Shown: piece by piece, positions 8,795-16,611 of the stretch
Position numbering within the stretch: position 1 is the stretch's first letter
Layout: every line of letters starts with the position of its first letter
NCBI GenBank assembly: GCA_026418415.1
Contig: JAOABK010000020.1
Span: forward strand, 1-34,531
DNA from: Pseudomonadota bacterium
Lineage (GTDB): Bacteria; CALINM01
Direction of reading: 5' to 3'
DNA: 34,531 bases
Made by a program: the position numbers and the translations under genes
Notes under the pieces: generated by a model
Seen by the model: the letters and a program-made list of their open reading frames with translations, nothing else
What the model was told of the DNA's origin: nothing
Databases searched by the model: none

Positions 8795-9406
8795 TCATCT
8801 TATTTTTGCAGGGTATTTGAGAAAAAACATAAAATCTTCAATATCATTTCCCATTTTAAAGTAGGTAAATTCGAAGCCTTCTTTTAAGTATCTAAAGGTG
8901 ATTCTTCCAGTTGGTGCTTTGATTTTGTCGTCTTCTACGCCAAGAAGGAAAAACCTCAGTTCCTCATCGGTGGCAATTTGATGATTAAGTAATTTCTTAG
9001 TATTTCCAATTACGTACTTTGCAAATTGGGGGAATAAAACAATTCTTCTTACAGTATTTTCACTATCAAATACTATTGCAAAAAGAGGTACTGAAGATTC
9101 CTTATAAAAATATATCCCCATCTCATTTATCTCATCTGGATGTCCAAGGAGTTTCATTACCTGTTCTTTTTTATCCCCTAATTTTACTCCCTTAACCGAT
9201 ATTTTTAGTGAGTTAATATTTGGGATTGTTGTTATATCAATCTTTGTGATTTCATATTCTTCACCTGATTTGAAAATAAGGGGAGAAGTAAAATGAGGCT
9301 CCTGAGAGGGATTTTTTTTCTGAACAATCTGTGTATCCGATGAGGCGTTTACTTCAAGTACAATAAAAAAAAGAAATAAAAGAATTTTAATAAACCGCAT
9401 ACTCAT
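8795..9406 (-). CDS. Exported hypothetical protein
   Basis: This 203-residue protein begins with a hydrophobic signal sequence (FIKILLFLFFIVLEVNA) and has a soluble remainder. The segment VKGVKLGDKKEQVMKLLGHPDE resembles the short 'G-x-x-x-x-v-x-x-lG-x-P' helix-turn of SmpA/BamE-like and related small periplasmic modules, followed by YFYKESSVPLFAIVFD, a strand pattern compatible with that fold; this is a weak resemblance only. It is the first gene of a two-gene unit with the TIG-repeat protein. The ATG at 9406 lies 7 bases after a perfect TATAAT on the same strand and has no Shine-Dalgarno sequence. A second in-frame ATG is at 9400. Confidence 0.65.
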   Translation of the reverse strand: MSMRFIKILLFLFFIVLEVNASSDTQIVQKKNPSQEPHFTSPLIFKSGEEYEITKIDITTIPNINSLKISVKGVKLGDKKEQVMKLLGHPDEINEMGIYFYKESSVPLFAIVFDSENTVRRIVLFPQFAKYVIGNTKKLLNHQIATDEELRFFLLGVEDDKIKAPTGRITFRYLKEGFEFTYFKMGNDIEDFMFFLKYPAKIR

Positions 9407-9413
9407 GTGAATA

Positions 9414-9441
9414 ATTATAACATAATCATTGTCCTTTAACA
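9414..9441 (-). promoter_or_regulatory. Candidate leaderless promoter for the exported-protein pair
   Basis: On the minus strand TATAAT occupies 9419-9414 and the ATG begins at 9406, leaving 7 bases between them. A weak -35 (TGTTAA, 9441-9436) is 16 bases upstream; TTGACT at 9446-9441 is a better hexamer but 21 bases away. Transcription would start within about one base of the start codon. Confidence 0.45.
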
Positions 9442-9464
9442 GTCAAAAATCTAATTAGTTAATA

Positions 9465-9498
9465 GAAATGTTTTGGAAAGGTTGTTTTTCTTTTAGAA
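9465..9498 (+). promoter_or_regulatory. Upstream element shared with the 16284-16314 site
   Basis: This stretch reads GAAATG, TTTTGGAAAGGTTG, TTTTTCTTTTAGAA. The copy at 16284-16314 reads GAAA, TTTTGGAAACGTTG, TTTTTTTTCTGAA. The 19-base core TTTTGGAAAsGTTGTTTTT differs at only one position. Each copy lies upstream of an accessory operon on the same strand, about 75-130 bases before the first start codon. The shared segment may be a regulator-binding site or part of a promoter. Confidence 0.45.
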
Positions 9499-9519
9499 AT
9501 GTTTCTTTTTTTGTAACTT

Positions 9520-9542
9520 GCAAAATTTTGTAGCAAAATTTT
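9520..9542 (+). repeat. Direct repeat GCAAAATTTT, 13-base period
   Basis: GCAAAATTTT occurs at 9520-9529 and again at 9533-9542, with start points 13 bases apart, about 30 bases before the ATG at 9573. Each unit contains the palindrome AAAATTTT. TTGCAA at 9518-9523 with TTAATT 17 bases later could be a promoter overlapping the repeats. The position suits an operator, but A/T-rich repeats arise easily here. Confidence 0.35.
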
Positions 9543-9572
9543 AATTAAAGATTTATTAAGAGGTTTTTTAGT

Positions 9573-9929
9573 ATGGAAGAAAACAAGAAATGGTATGTTT
9601 TAATTGGTATCTTAAATAAGGTCTTTACCAACGAGGAAGTAAAAGAGCTATATTGGGATGGTAAGGTTAAGATTTATGGTCCCTACAGTGATGATGAAAT
9701 AGAAAATTTTTACAAAACTAAAAAACTTCTGAACGATAATATCATACAGAAAACAGGTGACTCTATTTGGAAACCAATGCATTCTCAAAACGATTTATTT
9801 ATTAGAAAGTTACTCTCACAAGAAATTTTTGTAGAGGGAAAAACGAAGGATAATCAAAATAATAATGAAATCAAAGAGGTTAGTATTGAGAATACAAGAA
9901 AGGTGATAGGGTACTTGCCTTATTTTTAG
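9573..9929 (+). CDS. GYF_2-domain N-terminal part of a frameshifted membrane protease
   Basis: This 118-residue frame encodes a GYF_2-like module: WYVLIGIL at the start, IYGPYSDDEIENFYKTKKL in the middle and SIWKPM at the end of the domain, the usual pattern W-Y, GP-S-x-x-E-h, W-P. Such domains are thought to mediate protein interactions in bacteria. The frame stops at TAG 9927-9929, just inside what looks like a membrane segment (VIGYLPYF). The next frame (-1) continues LVFFSVISYFYY and then a trypsin-like domain without any start codon of its own. One extra T in the T5 run 9923-9927 would join both into about 470 residues. AGAGG before the ATG is a plausible ribosome site. Confidence 0.7.
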   Translation: MEENKKWYVLIGILNKVFTNEEVKELYWDGKVKIYGPYSDDEIENFYKTKKLLNDNIIQKTGDSIWKPMHSQNDLFIRKLLSQEIFVEGKTKDNQNNNEIKEVSIENTRKVIGYLPYF

Positions 9930-10987
9930 TATTTTTTTCAGTAATTTCTTACTTTTATTATGATGTTTATTATTGTAATCCAAAGGAGTTTTATAAAAGG
10001 CTGAAAAAAAATGTAGTTGTAATCTATACACTGATTAATGATGAAATAAAAGGTTTAGGAACTGGTTTTTTTCTAAAAGAAAGTGGACTTATATTAACTA
10101 ATTTACATGTCATTTCAAAGGCGACTGATATAAACATCAAGGGGGGAGATGGAAGGATATACACTCCCGAGAGTGTTAATTTTGTGGATTCTACCAATGA
10201 TTTAGCCTTAATTAAAGTGAAAGAAAAAAATCTTCCCGGGGGGCTTAAATTAGGAGATCCAAACAATGTGGAAGAAGGAGATAGGGTCTTTGTAATTGGT
10301 AATCCCGCTGGTTTTGAGTTATCTCTTTCTGAGGGTATTGTGAGTGGAAAGAGAAATATTGATCCTCTAACAAAGGAGTCGAGAGAGACCATTCAGATAA
10401 CTGCTCCAATCTCACCGGGTAGTAGTGGAAGCCCCGTCTTTAATAAGAGGGGAAAGGTAATAGGAGTTGCCTCTTTAGGTTCTAAGGGAGAAATTCAAAA
10501 TATCAATTTTGCATCTACTATAAAACCAGTTATGAATTATATGGCCTATGTAGATAGGTGCTATTTTAAATTTTTAGATAGAGATTCTGAATGGAGATAT
10601 ATTGATTCTATTTATACTTCCAATACTACTTATAGTAATTACTATTTTACCAATAGAGATTATTATTCATTTAGCTTTTATTATTCTCCAGAAACTTTTA
10701 CTCACGTAAATGAGGACGTTGTAACAGTATGGTTAAATATTAAGGGAAATATTACTACAAGGATAGAGAGTAATTTTTTCGAATATTTATATAAAGATAC
10801 GATTACTAAGGGAGACTTTTATTTATTAGTTGAAGTTAACTGTAAGGACAAGGTTTATAAAAATAGAATATCCTTTACTTACTTTGATAATCAATTAACA
10901 AAGGTTGTTGATGATTTTAGCGATGAAGGCTGGAGTGATTTAAATCAAACTATCATTAATAAAATCTGCAGTTTAAGGGAGAACTAA
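9926..10987 (+). CDS. Trypsin-like serine protease part of the frameshifted gene
   Basis: Read in this frame the sequence gives a hydrophobic membrane segment (LVFFSVISYFYYDVYY), then an S1C/HtrA-like protease: His in LTNLHVIS (codon 10106-10108), Asp in STNDLALIKV (10199-10201) and Ser in SPGSSGSPV (10424-10426), so the catalytic triad is intact. No ATG, GTG or TTG occurs between the upstream stop (9887) and GTG 10184, and starting at 10184 would lose the catalytic His. There is no PDZ domain. The last 140 residues (YFKFLDRDSEWRYID to KICSL) resemble surface-adhesin E-like domains: Trp near the start, a mid-strand VEVNC and a terminal Cys. That last call is weak. The protein is predicted to be membrane-anchored with an extracytoplasmic protease. 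Confidence 0.75.
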   Translation, partial: LVFFSVISYFYYDVYYCNPKEFYKRLKKNVVVIYTLINDEIKGLGTGFFLKESGLILTNLHVISKATDINIKGGDGRIYTPESVNFVDSTNDLALIKVKEKNLPGGLKLGDPNNVEEGDRVFVIGNPAGFELSLSEGIVSGKRNIDPLTKESRETIQITAPISPGSSGSPVFNKRGKVIGVASLGSKGEIQNINFASTIKPVMNYMAYVDRCYFKFLDRDSEWRYIDSIYTSNTTYSNYYFTNRDYYSFSFYYSPETFTHVNEDVVTVWLNIKGNITTRIESNFFEYLYKDTITKGDFYLLVEVNCKDKVYKNRISFTYFDNQLTKVVDDFSDEGWSDLNQTIINKICSLREN

Positions 10988-10988
10988 A

Positions 10989-11615
10989 ATGAACAAAAAA
11001 TTTGATTACAAGACCGCCATAGAGTATGGATGGGACATCACAAAGAATAACGCTGGTATTCTTATCGGGACCTCAGCATTTTCTGGAGTTATTGTATTTA
11101 TTAGTTATATAATTGCTAATCTGTCAAAAGACAACATATTTCTTAACTTCACTTTTGGTATAGGAGCAAAGTTAATCGAGGTCTTTCTGATAATGGGGTT
11201 TATGAAAATAACCCTTAAAATAATTGACTGGGAAAAGCCAGTTTTTACAGATCTCTTTTCTTGCATTCCCCTAATTTTCAAATATTTTATAGCAAACTTG
11301 CTTTATTTTGCGATTGTTTGTGTAGGATTAATTTTTTTTATAATACCAGGATTTTACCTTGCTGTGAAATACCAGTTTTATGATTACTTTATAGTTGATG
11401 AAGAAAATGGTCCTATAGAAGCACTGCAGAATAGTGCAAAAATTACAAAGGGTGTAAAATGGGAGTTAATAAAACTTAGTACTGCTAACTTATCAATTAA
11501 TCTCATTGGTTTTGTACTGTTTTTTATTGGCTTGATAGTAACTTTTCCAATCACTATAGTTGCCCGTTCATATGTGTATAAAAGATTATTGCAGAGCAAA
11601 AATAATATGTTTTAA
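10989..11615 (+). CDS. Polytopic membrane protein (DUF975-like)
   Basis: This 208-residue protein has four to six hydrophobic helices, including GTSAFSGVIVFISYIIANL, LLYFAIVCVGLIFFIIPGFY and LIGFVLFFIGLIVTFPITIV. The signature IIPGFYLAVKYQFYDYFIVDEENG followed by EALQNSAKITKG matches the core of DUF975-type and related integral membrane families ('PG-x-x-x-x-x-x-y-x-x-y-x-x-h-D-E-x-x-x-x-x-x-A-h-x-x-S'). Function is unknown. The gene starts 1 base after the protease stop, with GGGAG upstream, so it is co-transcribed. GYF_2 proteins and such membrane proteins are often neighbours, which suggests one membrane complex; that is inference. Confidence 0.72.
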   Translation: MNKKFDYKTAIEYGWDITKNNAGILIGTSAFSGVIVFISYIIANLSKDNIFLNFTFGIGAKLIEVFLIMGFMKITLKIIDWEKPVFTDLFSCIPLIFKYFIANLLYFAIVCVGLIFFIIPGFYLAVKYQFYDYFIVDEENGPIEALQNSAKITKGVKWELIKLSTANLSINLIGFVLFFIGLIVTFPITIVARSYVYKRLLQSKNNMF

Positions 11616-11638
11616 TTGTAAAATAGGAGGACAAAAGT

Positions 11639-12367
11639 ATGTGTCAGATTTTAGGGGTTTCTTCAAACAAACCGGTGGATATTCAATTATCCTTAAGAGA
11701 GTTCCAACAGAGGGGAAAGAAAAACCATCATGGTTTTGGGTTTGTTTTCTATGATGAAAATCTATCAACTCCATCTTTAATAAAAAAACCCCATTCTTTG
11801 GTAAAAGAAAATATTTATGAAAAGACCTACTCATTTAAAAGCAAAACAATTATAGGGCATGTAAGGCTCGCAAGTTGTGGTAATCAGGAACATAAAAATA
11901 CCCATCCCTTTGTTATGGGTAGATGGAGCTTTGCTCATAATGGTACAGTAAGGGAAATAAAAAAATGGGAATTAAGAAGGTTTATACCCTCAGGGGATAC
12001 AGATTCAGAACACGCTTTTTTATATCTATTAGAAAAGTTGCAAGGAGTTGATTACATTTCAACACTAAAACTAATAATAGAAGAGGAGTCGAAAAGGATA
12101 GTTAAGTTGGGAGCCTTTAATTTTTTACTCTCCAACGGTGAATTTCTTTTTGCCCATGGGCATACATCCTTATTTTATACTAAAAGAACCTCACCATTTT
12201 TTGAAGTAACATTAAAGGATGAGAGATATACAGTTAATTTAAATGAAATAAAAGATCCAGATGAAAAAGCGGTAATCATTGCAACAGAGCCTCTAACAGA
12301 GGAGGAGAGATGGGAAAGAATAGAGGGACTTAAAATTTTTAAAAGTGGAGAACTGGTTTATGGATGA
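11639..12367 (+). CDS. Class II glutamine amidotransferase (EgtC/YafJ-like)
   Basis: This 242-residue protein has the Ntn-hydrolase glutaminase fold of the YafJ/EgtC group. Cys2 (MCQILGVSS) becomes the N-terminal nucleophile after Met removal. Other family motifs are HHGFGFVFYD, GHVRLASCGNQ with THPF, the FAHNGTV segment and SGDTDSEHAF. It is stand-alone with no synthetase domain, so ammonia or a gamma-glutamyl group is used by an unknown partner, or it hydrolyses gamma-glutamyl compounds. A strong TAGGAGG precedes the ATG. It overlaps the metallopeptidase gene by 8 bases, implying coupled translation. No ergothioneine genes are present, so an EgtC role is unlikely. Confidence 0.87.
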   Translation: MCQILGVSSNKPVDIQLSLREFQQRGKKNHHGFGFVFYDENLSTPSLIKKPHSLVKENIYEKTYSFKSKTIIGHVRLASCGNQEHKNTHPFVMGRWSFAHNGTVREIKKWELRRFIPSGDTDSEHAFLYLLEKLQGVDYISTLKLIIEEESKRIVKLGAFNFLLSNGEFLFAHGHTSLFYTKRTSPFFEVTLKDERYTVNLNEIKDPDEKAVIIATEPLTEEERWERIEGLKIFKSGELVYG

Positions 12368-13196
12368 GAAAGAAAAGCCACAAAGAAATTATGATTCAAT
12401 AATTGATTCTCTTCTTAGACGAAGCCTTGAATTTAAAAGTTCTGATAAGTTTTTGAAGTTTGTTAATTTTCTTGTTACGTTTAGAAAATATTCCTGCTTT
12501 AACAATATGCTTGTTTATATCCAAAACCCTAACATAATTTTTTTTGGAAGTCGTAAGTTTTGGGAGAAACATAAAAGATATGTAAAACTGGAAGCAAAGC
12601 CATATATTATTCTTGTTCCCCATGGGCCTGTAAATTTTGTCTATGACCTCTTTGATACCTATGGCAAAGAGACACCACAAGAATTTATTGAGAAAGGGAT
12701 TGGTTTTAAACCCTTTGAAGTCAAAGGACAGATAGAGAGAGAAAAATTAGAAAGTATAATAAATAATATTACTGAATGGAGGATAGATGTATATTACGAT
12801 GATATGAATTATTTTCAAGCGGGATATGTGGTAGATTTATCAATTTCTAAATCATTTAAAATATGTCTGAATAAATCTTTAACTCACACAGAGAATTTTG
12901 GTACACTCACACACGAATTAGCCCATATATTTTTAGGTCATGTTGGTAATAATAAGGTCTATCATAGGAAAGAAAAAGATAAATTTATAACTTTGCCCGT
13001 TAGAAAAAAATTAGATAAAAAAATAAAAGAATTGGAAGCAGAAACAGTAAGTTATCTTTTATGTGCAAGAATGGGCTTGCAAACAAGTTCTTTAGAATAT
13101 CTCGCAGGTTACATTTCAAGTGAAGAGGATTTAAAAATAGTTAGTTATGAAATGATTGCTCGGGCAACCGACAAAATTGAAAAACTCTTCTTCTAA
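12360..13196 (+). CDS. ArdC-like protein with zinc metallopeptidase domain
   Basis: I chose ATG 12360 (278 residues) because GGAG at 12347-12350 is well placed; GTG 12345 is an alternative. The N-terminal third contains FRKYSCFNNMLVYIQNPN, SRKFWEKHKRYV and KPYIILVP, which match the ArdC N-terminal (ssDNA-binding) pattern 'ySxxNxlLIxxQnPxAtxxxgxxxWxxxgRxVkkGekgixIlaP', though the Gly-rich part is changed. The C-terminal part has HELAH at about 185-189 and ELEAETVSYLL, the zinc site of IrrE/ImmA or ArdC-type zincins. ArdC proteins are usually plasmid-borne and protect incoming DNA from restriction; no conjugation genes are visible here. A chromosomal housekeeping or regulatory use is possible. 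Confidence 0.75.
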   Translation: MDEKEKPQRNYDSIIDSLLRRSLEFKSSDKFLKFVNFLVTFRKYSCFNNMLVYIQNPNIIFFGSRKFWEKHKRYVKLEAKPYIILVPHGPVNFVYDLFDTYGKETPQEFIEKGIGFKPFEVKGQIEREKLESIINNITEWRIDVYYDDMNYFQAGYVVDLSISKSFKICLNKSLTHTENFGTLTHELAHIFLGHVGNNKVYHRKEKDKFITLPVRKKLDKKIKELEAETVSYLLCARMGLQTSSLEYLAGYISSEEDLKIVSYEMIARATDKIEKLFF

Positions 13197-13283
13197 GCTC
13201 AAAATTCACTTACAAATTGGAATAAAGTCAATGCTATCAATACTTCTGTGATTTTTAAATCTGATATTTTTAAAGAGTAAGAG

Positions 13284-13311
13284 TTGATGAATCAGAAAAA
13301 GTTGGTATAAT
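13284..13311 (+). promoter_or_regulatory. Candidate leaderless promoter of the DUF748 gene
   Basis: TTGATG at 13284-13289 and TATAAT at 13306-13311 are 16 bases apart. The GTG start at 13318 begins 6 bases after the -10, exactly where transcription should start, and no Shine-Dalgarno sequence exists. This is the clearest leaderless-type arrangement in the window. Confidence 0.6.
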
Positions 13312-13317
13312 TCTTTT

Positions 13318-16224
13318 GTGCAAAAAGCAGTTTTTAAAAAGCGAAAAATAATTAAAAGATTAATATTTATACTTTTTGTTTCTTTTGTTTTCTCTATTCT
13401 TGTGGGTTTTTTTATAGTCCCGCCAGTCTTAAAAAAATTACTTGTAGATAAGTTATCGGAAAACCTCAACCGCAAAGTACAGATAGAGAAAATCAGCTTC
13501 AATCCCTTTAATTTTAAACTGGAAATAAAGAACTTTAAAATCAATGAATTAAATAGTAATGATCTATTTATCTCCTTTGATAGGCTTTTTATTGACTTAG
13601 AATTGACCTCGATTTTTAAGAAAGGTTTGGTAATTAAAGAAGTTAATCTTGATGCACCCTATGTACATGTTATAAGAACATCAGAAAATACCTTTAACTT
13701 TTCAGATTTGTTACAGAAAAAATCAAATGACAAACCAACTGAAAAAAAGAAAGAATTTAATTTTTCAATAAATAACATAAAGATTAGTAATGGCAACATC
13801 ATTTTTGATGACAAGCCTAAAAACACAAAACATGAAATAGGGGAATTGAAAATTTTAATCCCCTTTGTGTCCAATCTTCCTAATTATATTGAGAATTATG
13901 TCAATCCAGAGTTTTTTGCCAAGATAAATGGTAAAGAATTCTCACTTAAGGGAGCAACAAAGCCATTCAAAAAATCTTTAGAAACCACTTTAAATATTGA
14001 TATCAAAAATTTTGATATACCCTATTATCTTGGCTATCTTCCTTTTAAACCTAATTTTACTTTAGAGTCATGTCTATTTAGCTCGAACCTAATTTTGAAA
14101 TATACCCAACATGAAGATAAGAAACCAACTCTAATAATTAATGGTGGCATTAATATATCTAATACAGTTCTTAAAACAAAGGATAAGTTGCCTCTTTTGA
14201 AATTGTCGAGGTTAGACTTAGTGATAGCAGACAGCGATTTAATTGCTAAGAAAATTAATATAGATGAAATTAATCTTGTACAACCAGAAATACATTTAAA
14301 AAGGGATGAGAAAGGAGAATTAAATATTAAAAAGATTATACCCGAAATGGAGAAAGCTGAAAAAAAACCAGAAAATGAAGGAGAAGAGGCTCAAATCTAT
14401 GTCAAAAACATAAATCTTAATAGTGGCATTGTGAATCTGATTGATAACTATAACGATTCAGATTTTAGTTCAAAAATTGAAAATATAGATGTGAATATAA
14501 AAGATTACAAATCAAAGGGTGATGAAGCCTTTAACATAACAACCAAGATGAACATAAACAAAACTGGGATAATTTCCTTCAAGGGGGATATTAAACTAAA
14601 ACCAATAGATATAAAAATGAGCTTAGACCTAAGAAACATAGCCATCAATCCTTTCCAAACCTATTTTGAAGACAAAGTAAATTTGATTATTACAGATGGA
14701 TATTTTAATACACAGGGTAATTTAAATTTAAAAATCCAGAAGAATAATAAACCAAATGTAAGCTTTTCTGGCAAGGCTTCAATAACAAATCTAAAAACCA
14801 TTGATAATGAAAATGCAGTAGATCTATTAAATTGGAAATCTCTTTATCTTGATGGGGTTGTTTTAAGAACAGATCCTCTGTATATAGGTGTAGAAAATAT
14901 CTCCTTAACTGACTTTTATTCTAAAATTGTTATTTTTCAGGATGGTACATTAAATTTACAGAAAATACTTGTAAAAAATAATGGTGAGGAGAAGAAGGAA
15001 GACCTACAATCTCAGAAGTCTCAAGACAAACCGAAGATAAAAATTTCAAAAGTAACCCTTCAAAATGGTCATATAAATTTCACAGATTTATACATAAAGC
15101 CAAACTATATAGCAAACATGGTTGAATTAACAGGGCGAGTATCAGGGCTAACTTCTCAGGAGAATATTTTTGCTGATGTTGATGTGAAGGGAAAGTTTGA
15201 AAACTATGCTCCCTTAGAAATAACAGGTAAGATAAATCCCTTAAGAGATGATCTTTTCATTGATTTAAAGGTAGATTTTAAAGATATGGATTTAAGCCCC
15301 TTAACCCCCTACTCAGGAAAATATTTAGGATACAAGATTGAGAAGGGTAAACTATTTTTAGCATTGAAGTATTATATAGAAAAGAGAAAGCTTGATGCAC
15401 AGAACAAAATATTTTTTGATCAATTCGATTTAGGAGATAGAGTAGAAAGTCCAACTGCTACCAAATTACCTGTGAGACTGGCAATAGCACTTTTAAAGAA
15501 TAGAAAGGGTGAAATAGATCTTGATATTCCAGTTACTGGTTATATAGATGATCCAGAGTTTAGCGTCTGGAGAATTGTTATTAAAGTTCTTATAAATTTG
15601 TTAGAAAAAGCTGCAACCGCACCTTTTGCATTGCTCGGAGCATTGTTTGGAGGGGGCGAAGAGTTAAGTTATGTGGAGTTTGATTATGGTCTTGCAAAGT
15701 TAAATGATCTGTCAATAAAGAAACTTGAAACACTGATAAAGGCGCTTTATGAAAGACCAGCCCTAAAATTAGAAATAAGGGGTTTTGTGGACATTGAAAA
15801 AGATAGAGAAGCTTTGAGAAATATAGTTTTTGAGAATAAGTTAAAGGCTCAGAAATTAAAAGAATTATTAAAAAAGGGGCAACAGAACTTAAAATTAGAA
15901 GATATAAAAATTGAACAAGAGGAGTATTTAAAATACCTTAAACTTGCTTATAAAGAGGAAAAGTTTCCTAAACCAAGAACAGCCCTTGGATTTGAAAAAG
16001 AGCTGCCTAAAGAAGAGATGGAAAAACTTATGTTAACAAATATCATTATCAAAGATGATGATTTAAGGATATTGGCACAGGAAAGGACTAAAATGGTGAA
16101 AGATTATATAATTAAATCTCAAAAAGTAGAGCCAGAAAGGATATTTCTCATAGATTCAAATACTCTTGAACCCGAGAGAAAGGAAAATCAGAAATCAAGC
16201 AGAGTGGAATTTACACTTAAGTAA
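13318..16224 (+). CDS. DUF748/AsmA-like envelope protein
   Basis: This 968-residue protein has a short basic N-terminus, one membrane anchor at about residues 14-35 (RLIFILFVSFVFSILVGFFI), then a long periplasmic beta-rich body. The opening SENLNRKVQIEKISFNPF and SIFKKGLVIKEVNLDAPYV, and the repeated FNFSINNIKISNGNIIFDD / IYVKNINLNSGIVNLIDN / KISKVTLQNGHINFTDL units, are typical of DUF748 within the AsmA/TamB/YhdP superfamily, which bridges inner and outer membranes for lipid transport. The C-terminal part (DLSIKKLETLIKALYERP, LKLEIRGFVD, then RVEFTL) resembles the OmpA-like tail often seen in DUF748 proteins. It starts with GTG. A role in outer-membrane lipid homeostasis is inferred. Confidence 0.85.
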   Translation: MQKAVFKKRKIIKRLIFILFVSFVFSILVGFFIVPPVLKKLLVDKLSENLNRKVQIEKISFNPFNFKLEIKNFKINELNSNDLFISFDRLFIDLELTSIFKKGLVIKEVNLDAPYVHVIRTSENTFNFSDLLQKKSNDKPTEKKKEFNFSINNIKISNGNIIFDDKPKNTKHEIGELKILIPFVSNLPNYIENYVNPEFFAKINGKEFSLKGATKPFKKSLETTLNIDIKNFDIPYYLGYLPFKPNFTLESCLFSSNLILKYTQHEDKKPTLIINGGINISNTVLKTKDKLPLLKLSRLDLVIADSDLIAKKINIDEINLVQPEIHLKRDEKGELNIKKIIPEMEKAEKKPENEGEEAQIYVKNINLNSGIVNLIDNYNDSDFSSKIENIDVNIKDYKSKGDEAFNITTKMNINKTGIISFKGDIKLKPIDIKMSLDLRNIAINPFQTYFEDKVNLIITDGYFNTQGNLNLKIQKNNKPNVSFSGKASITNLKTIDNENAVDLLNWKSLYLDGVVLRTDPLYIGVENISLTDFYSKIVIFQDGTLNLQKILVKNNGEEKKEDLQSQKSQDKPKIKISKVTLQNGHINFTDLYIKPNYIANMVELTGRVSGLTSQENIFADVDVKGKFENYAPLEITGKINPLRDDLFIDLKVDFKDMDLSPLTPYSGKYLGYKIEKGKLFLALKYYIEKRKLDAQNKIFFDQFDLGDRVESPTATKLPVRLAIALLKNRKGEIDLDIPVTGYIDDPEFSVWRIVIKVLINLLEKAATAPFALLGALFGGGEELSYVEFDYGLAKLNDLSIKKLETLIKALYERPALKLEIRGFVDIEKDREALRNIVFENKLKAQKLKELLKKGQQNLKLEDIKIEQEEYLKYLKLAYKEEKFPKPRTALGFEKELPKEEMEKLMLTNIIIKDDDLRILAQERTKMVKDYIIKSQKVEPERIFLIDSNTLEPERKENQKSSRVEFTLK

Positions 16225-16283
16225 TTTGAGCTTTCTTAGCGAAAAAATCCAATTATTCTAACTTATTTAATTATTCCGATACT

Positions 16284-16314
16284 GAAATTTTGGAAACGTT
16301 GTTTTTTTTCTGAA
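16284..16314 (+). promoter_or_regulatory. Upstream element shared with the 9465-9498 site
   Basis: This is the second copy of the element described at 9465-9498, here about 130 bases before the first small gene of the operon. Downstream lies TTTTGGTAAAATATTAT (about 16324-16341), where TAAAAT or TATTAT could serve as a -10. The gene-free stretch 16225-16442 holds nothing else recognisable. Confidence 0.45.
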
Positions 16315-16442
16315 CGAAAAAGGATTTTGGTAAAATATTATAAAAATATCAGATGGCAGAAATCTAATTCTCCCAAAGAGACTATTCTAATTTTCTATCG
16401 GTTCCTAAAGAAAAGAAAAAAATAAAAAAGGAGGTGATTGAT

Positions 16443-16577
16443 TTGGTTTTCTTTATTATCTCAAACATTTTATCTTTTATTTTAGGTTTTATTGGGTATC
16501 TTATATTCAGCATACACCACAATAAAGTTTATTTTGATAAGGAAGGTAAAAAAATAAACAAAGAGTCAAAGGAATAA
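16443..16577 (+). CDS. Tiny membrane protein 1 (44 aa)
   Basis: A TTG start is preceded by AAGGAGGT ending 8 bases upstream, one of the best ribosome sites in the window. The 44 residues form one membrane helix, VFFIISNILSFILGFIGYLI, followed by a charged tail ending INKESKE. GTG at 16434 is in frame but too close to the Shine-Dalgarno sequence. The core IISNILSFILGFI is nearly repeated in the next small gene (IISNIISFYLGFI). I do not recognise the family. A strong ribosome site, similarity to its neighbour and operon position support a real gene. Confidence 0.65.
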   Translation: MVFFIISNILSFILGFIGYLIFSIHHNKVYFDKEGKKINKESKE

Positions 16578-16611
16578 ATAAAATTATCTAAATGAATAGA
16601 TGGAGGAAAAA

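Noticed and set aside
10184-10186. GTG 10184 as true start of the protease
   Set aside because: It would remove the catalytic His and the membrane segment, which are both encoded upstream in the same frame.
10024-10392. Minus-strand 122-codon frame opposite the protease domain
   Set aside because: It is antisense to the intact His-Asp-Ser protease sequence and has no support of its own.
12345-12359. GTG 12345 as start of the ArdC-like gene
   Set aside because: GGAG at 12347-12350 fits ATG 12360 and would fall inside the coding sequence if GTG were used.
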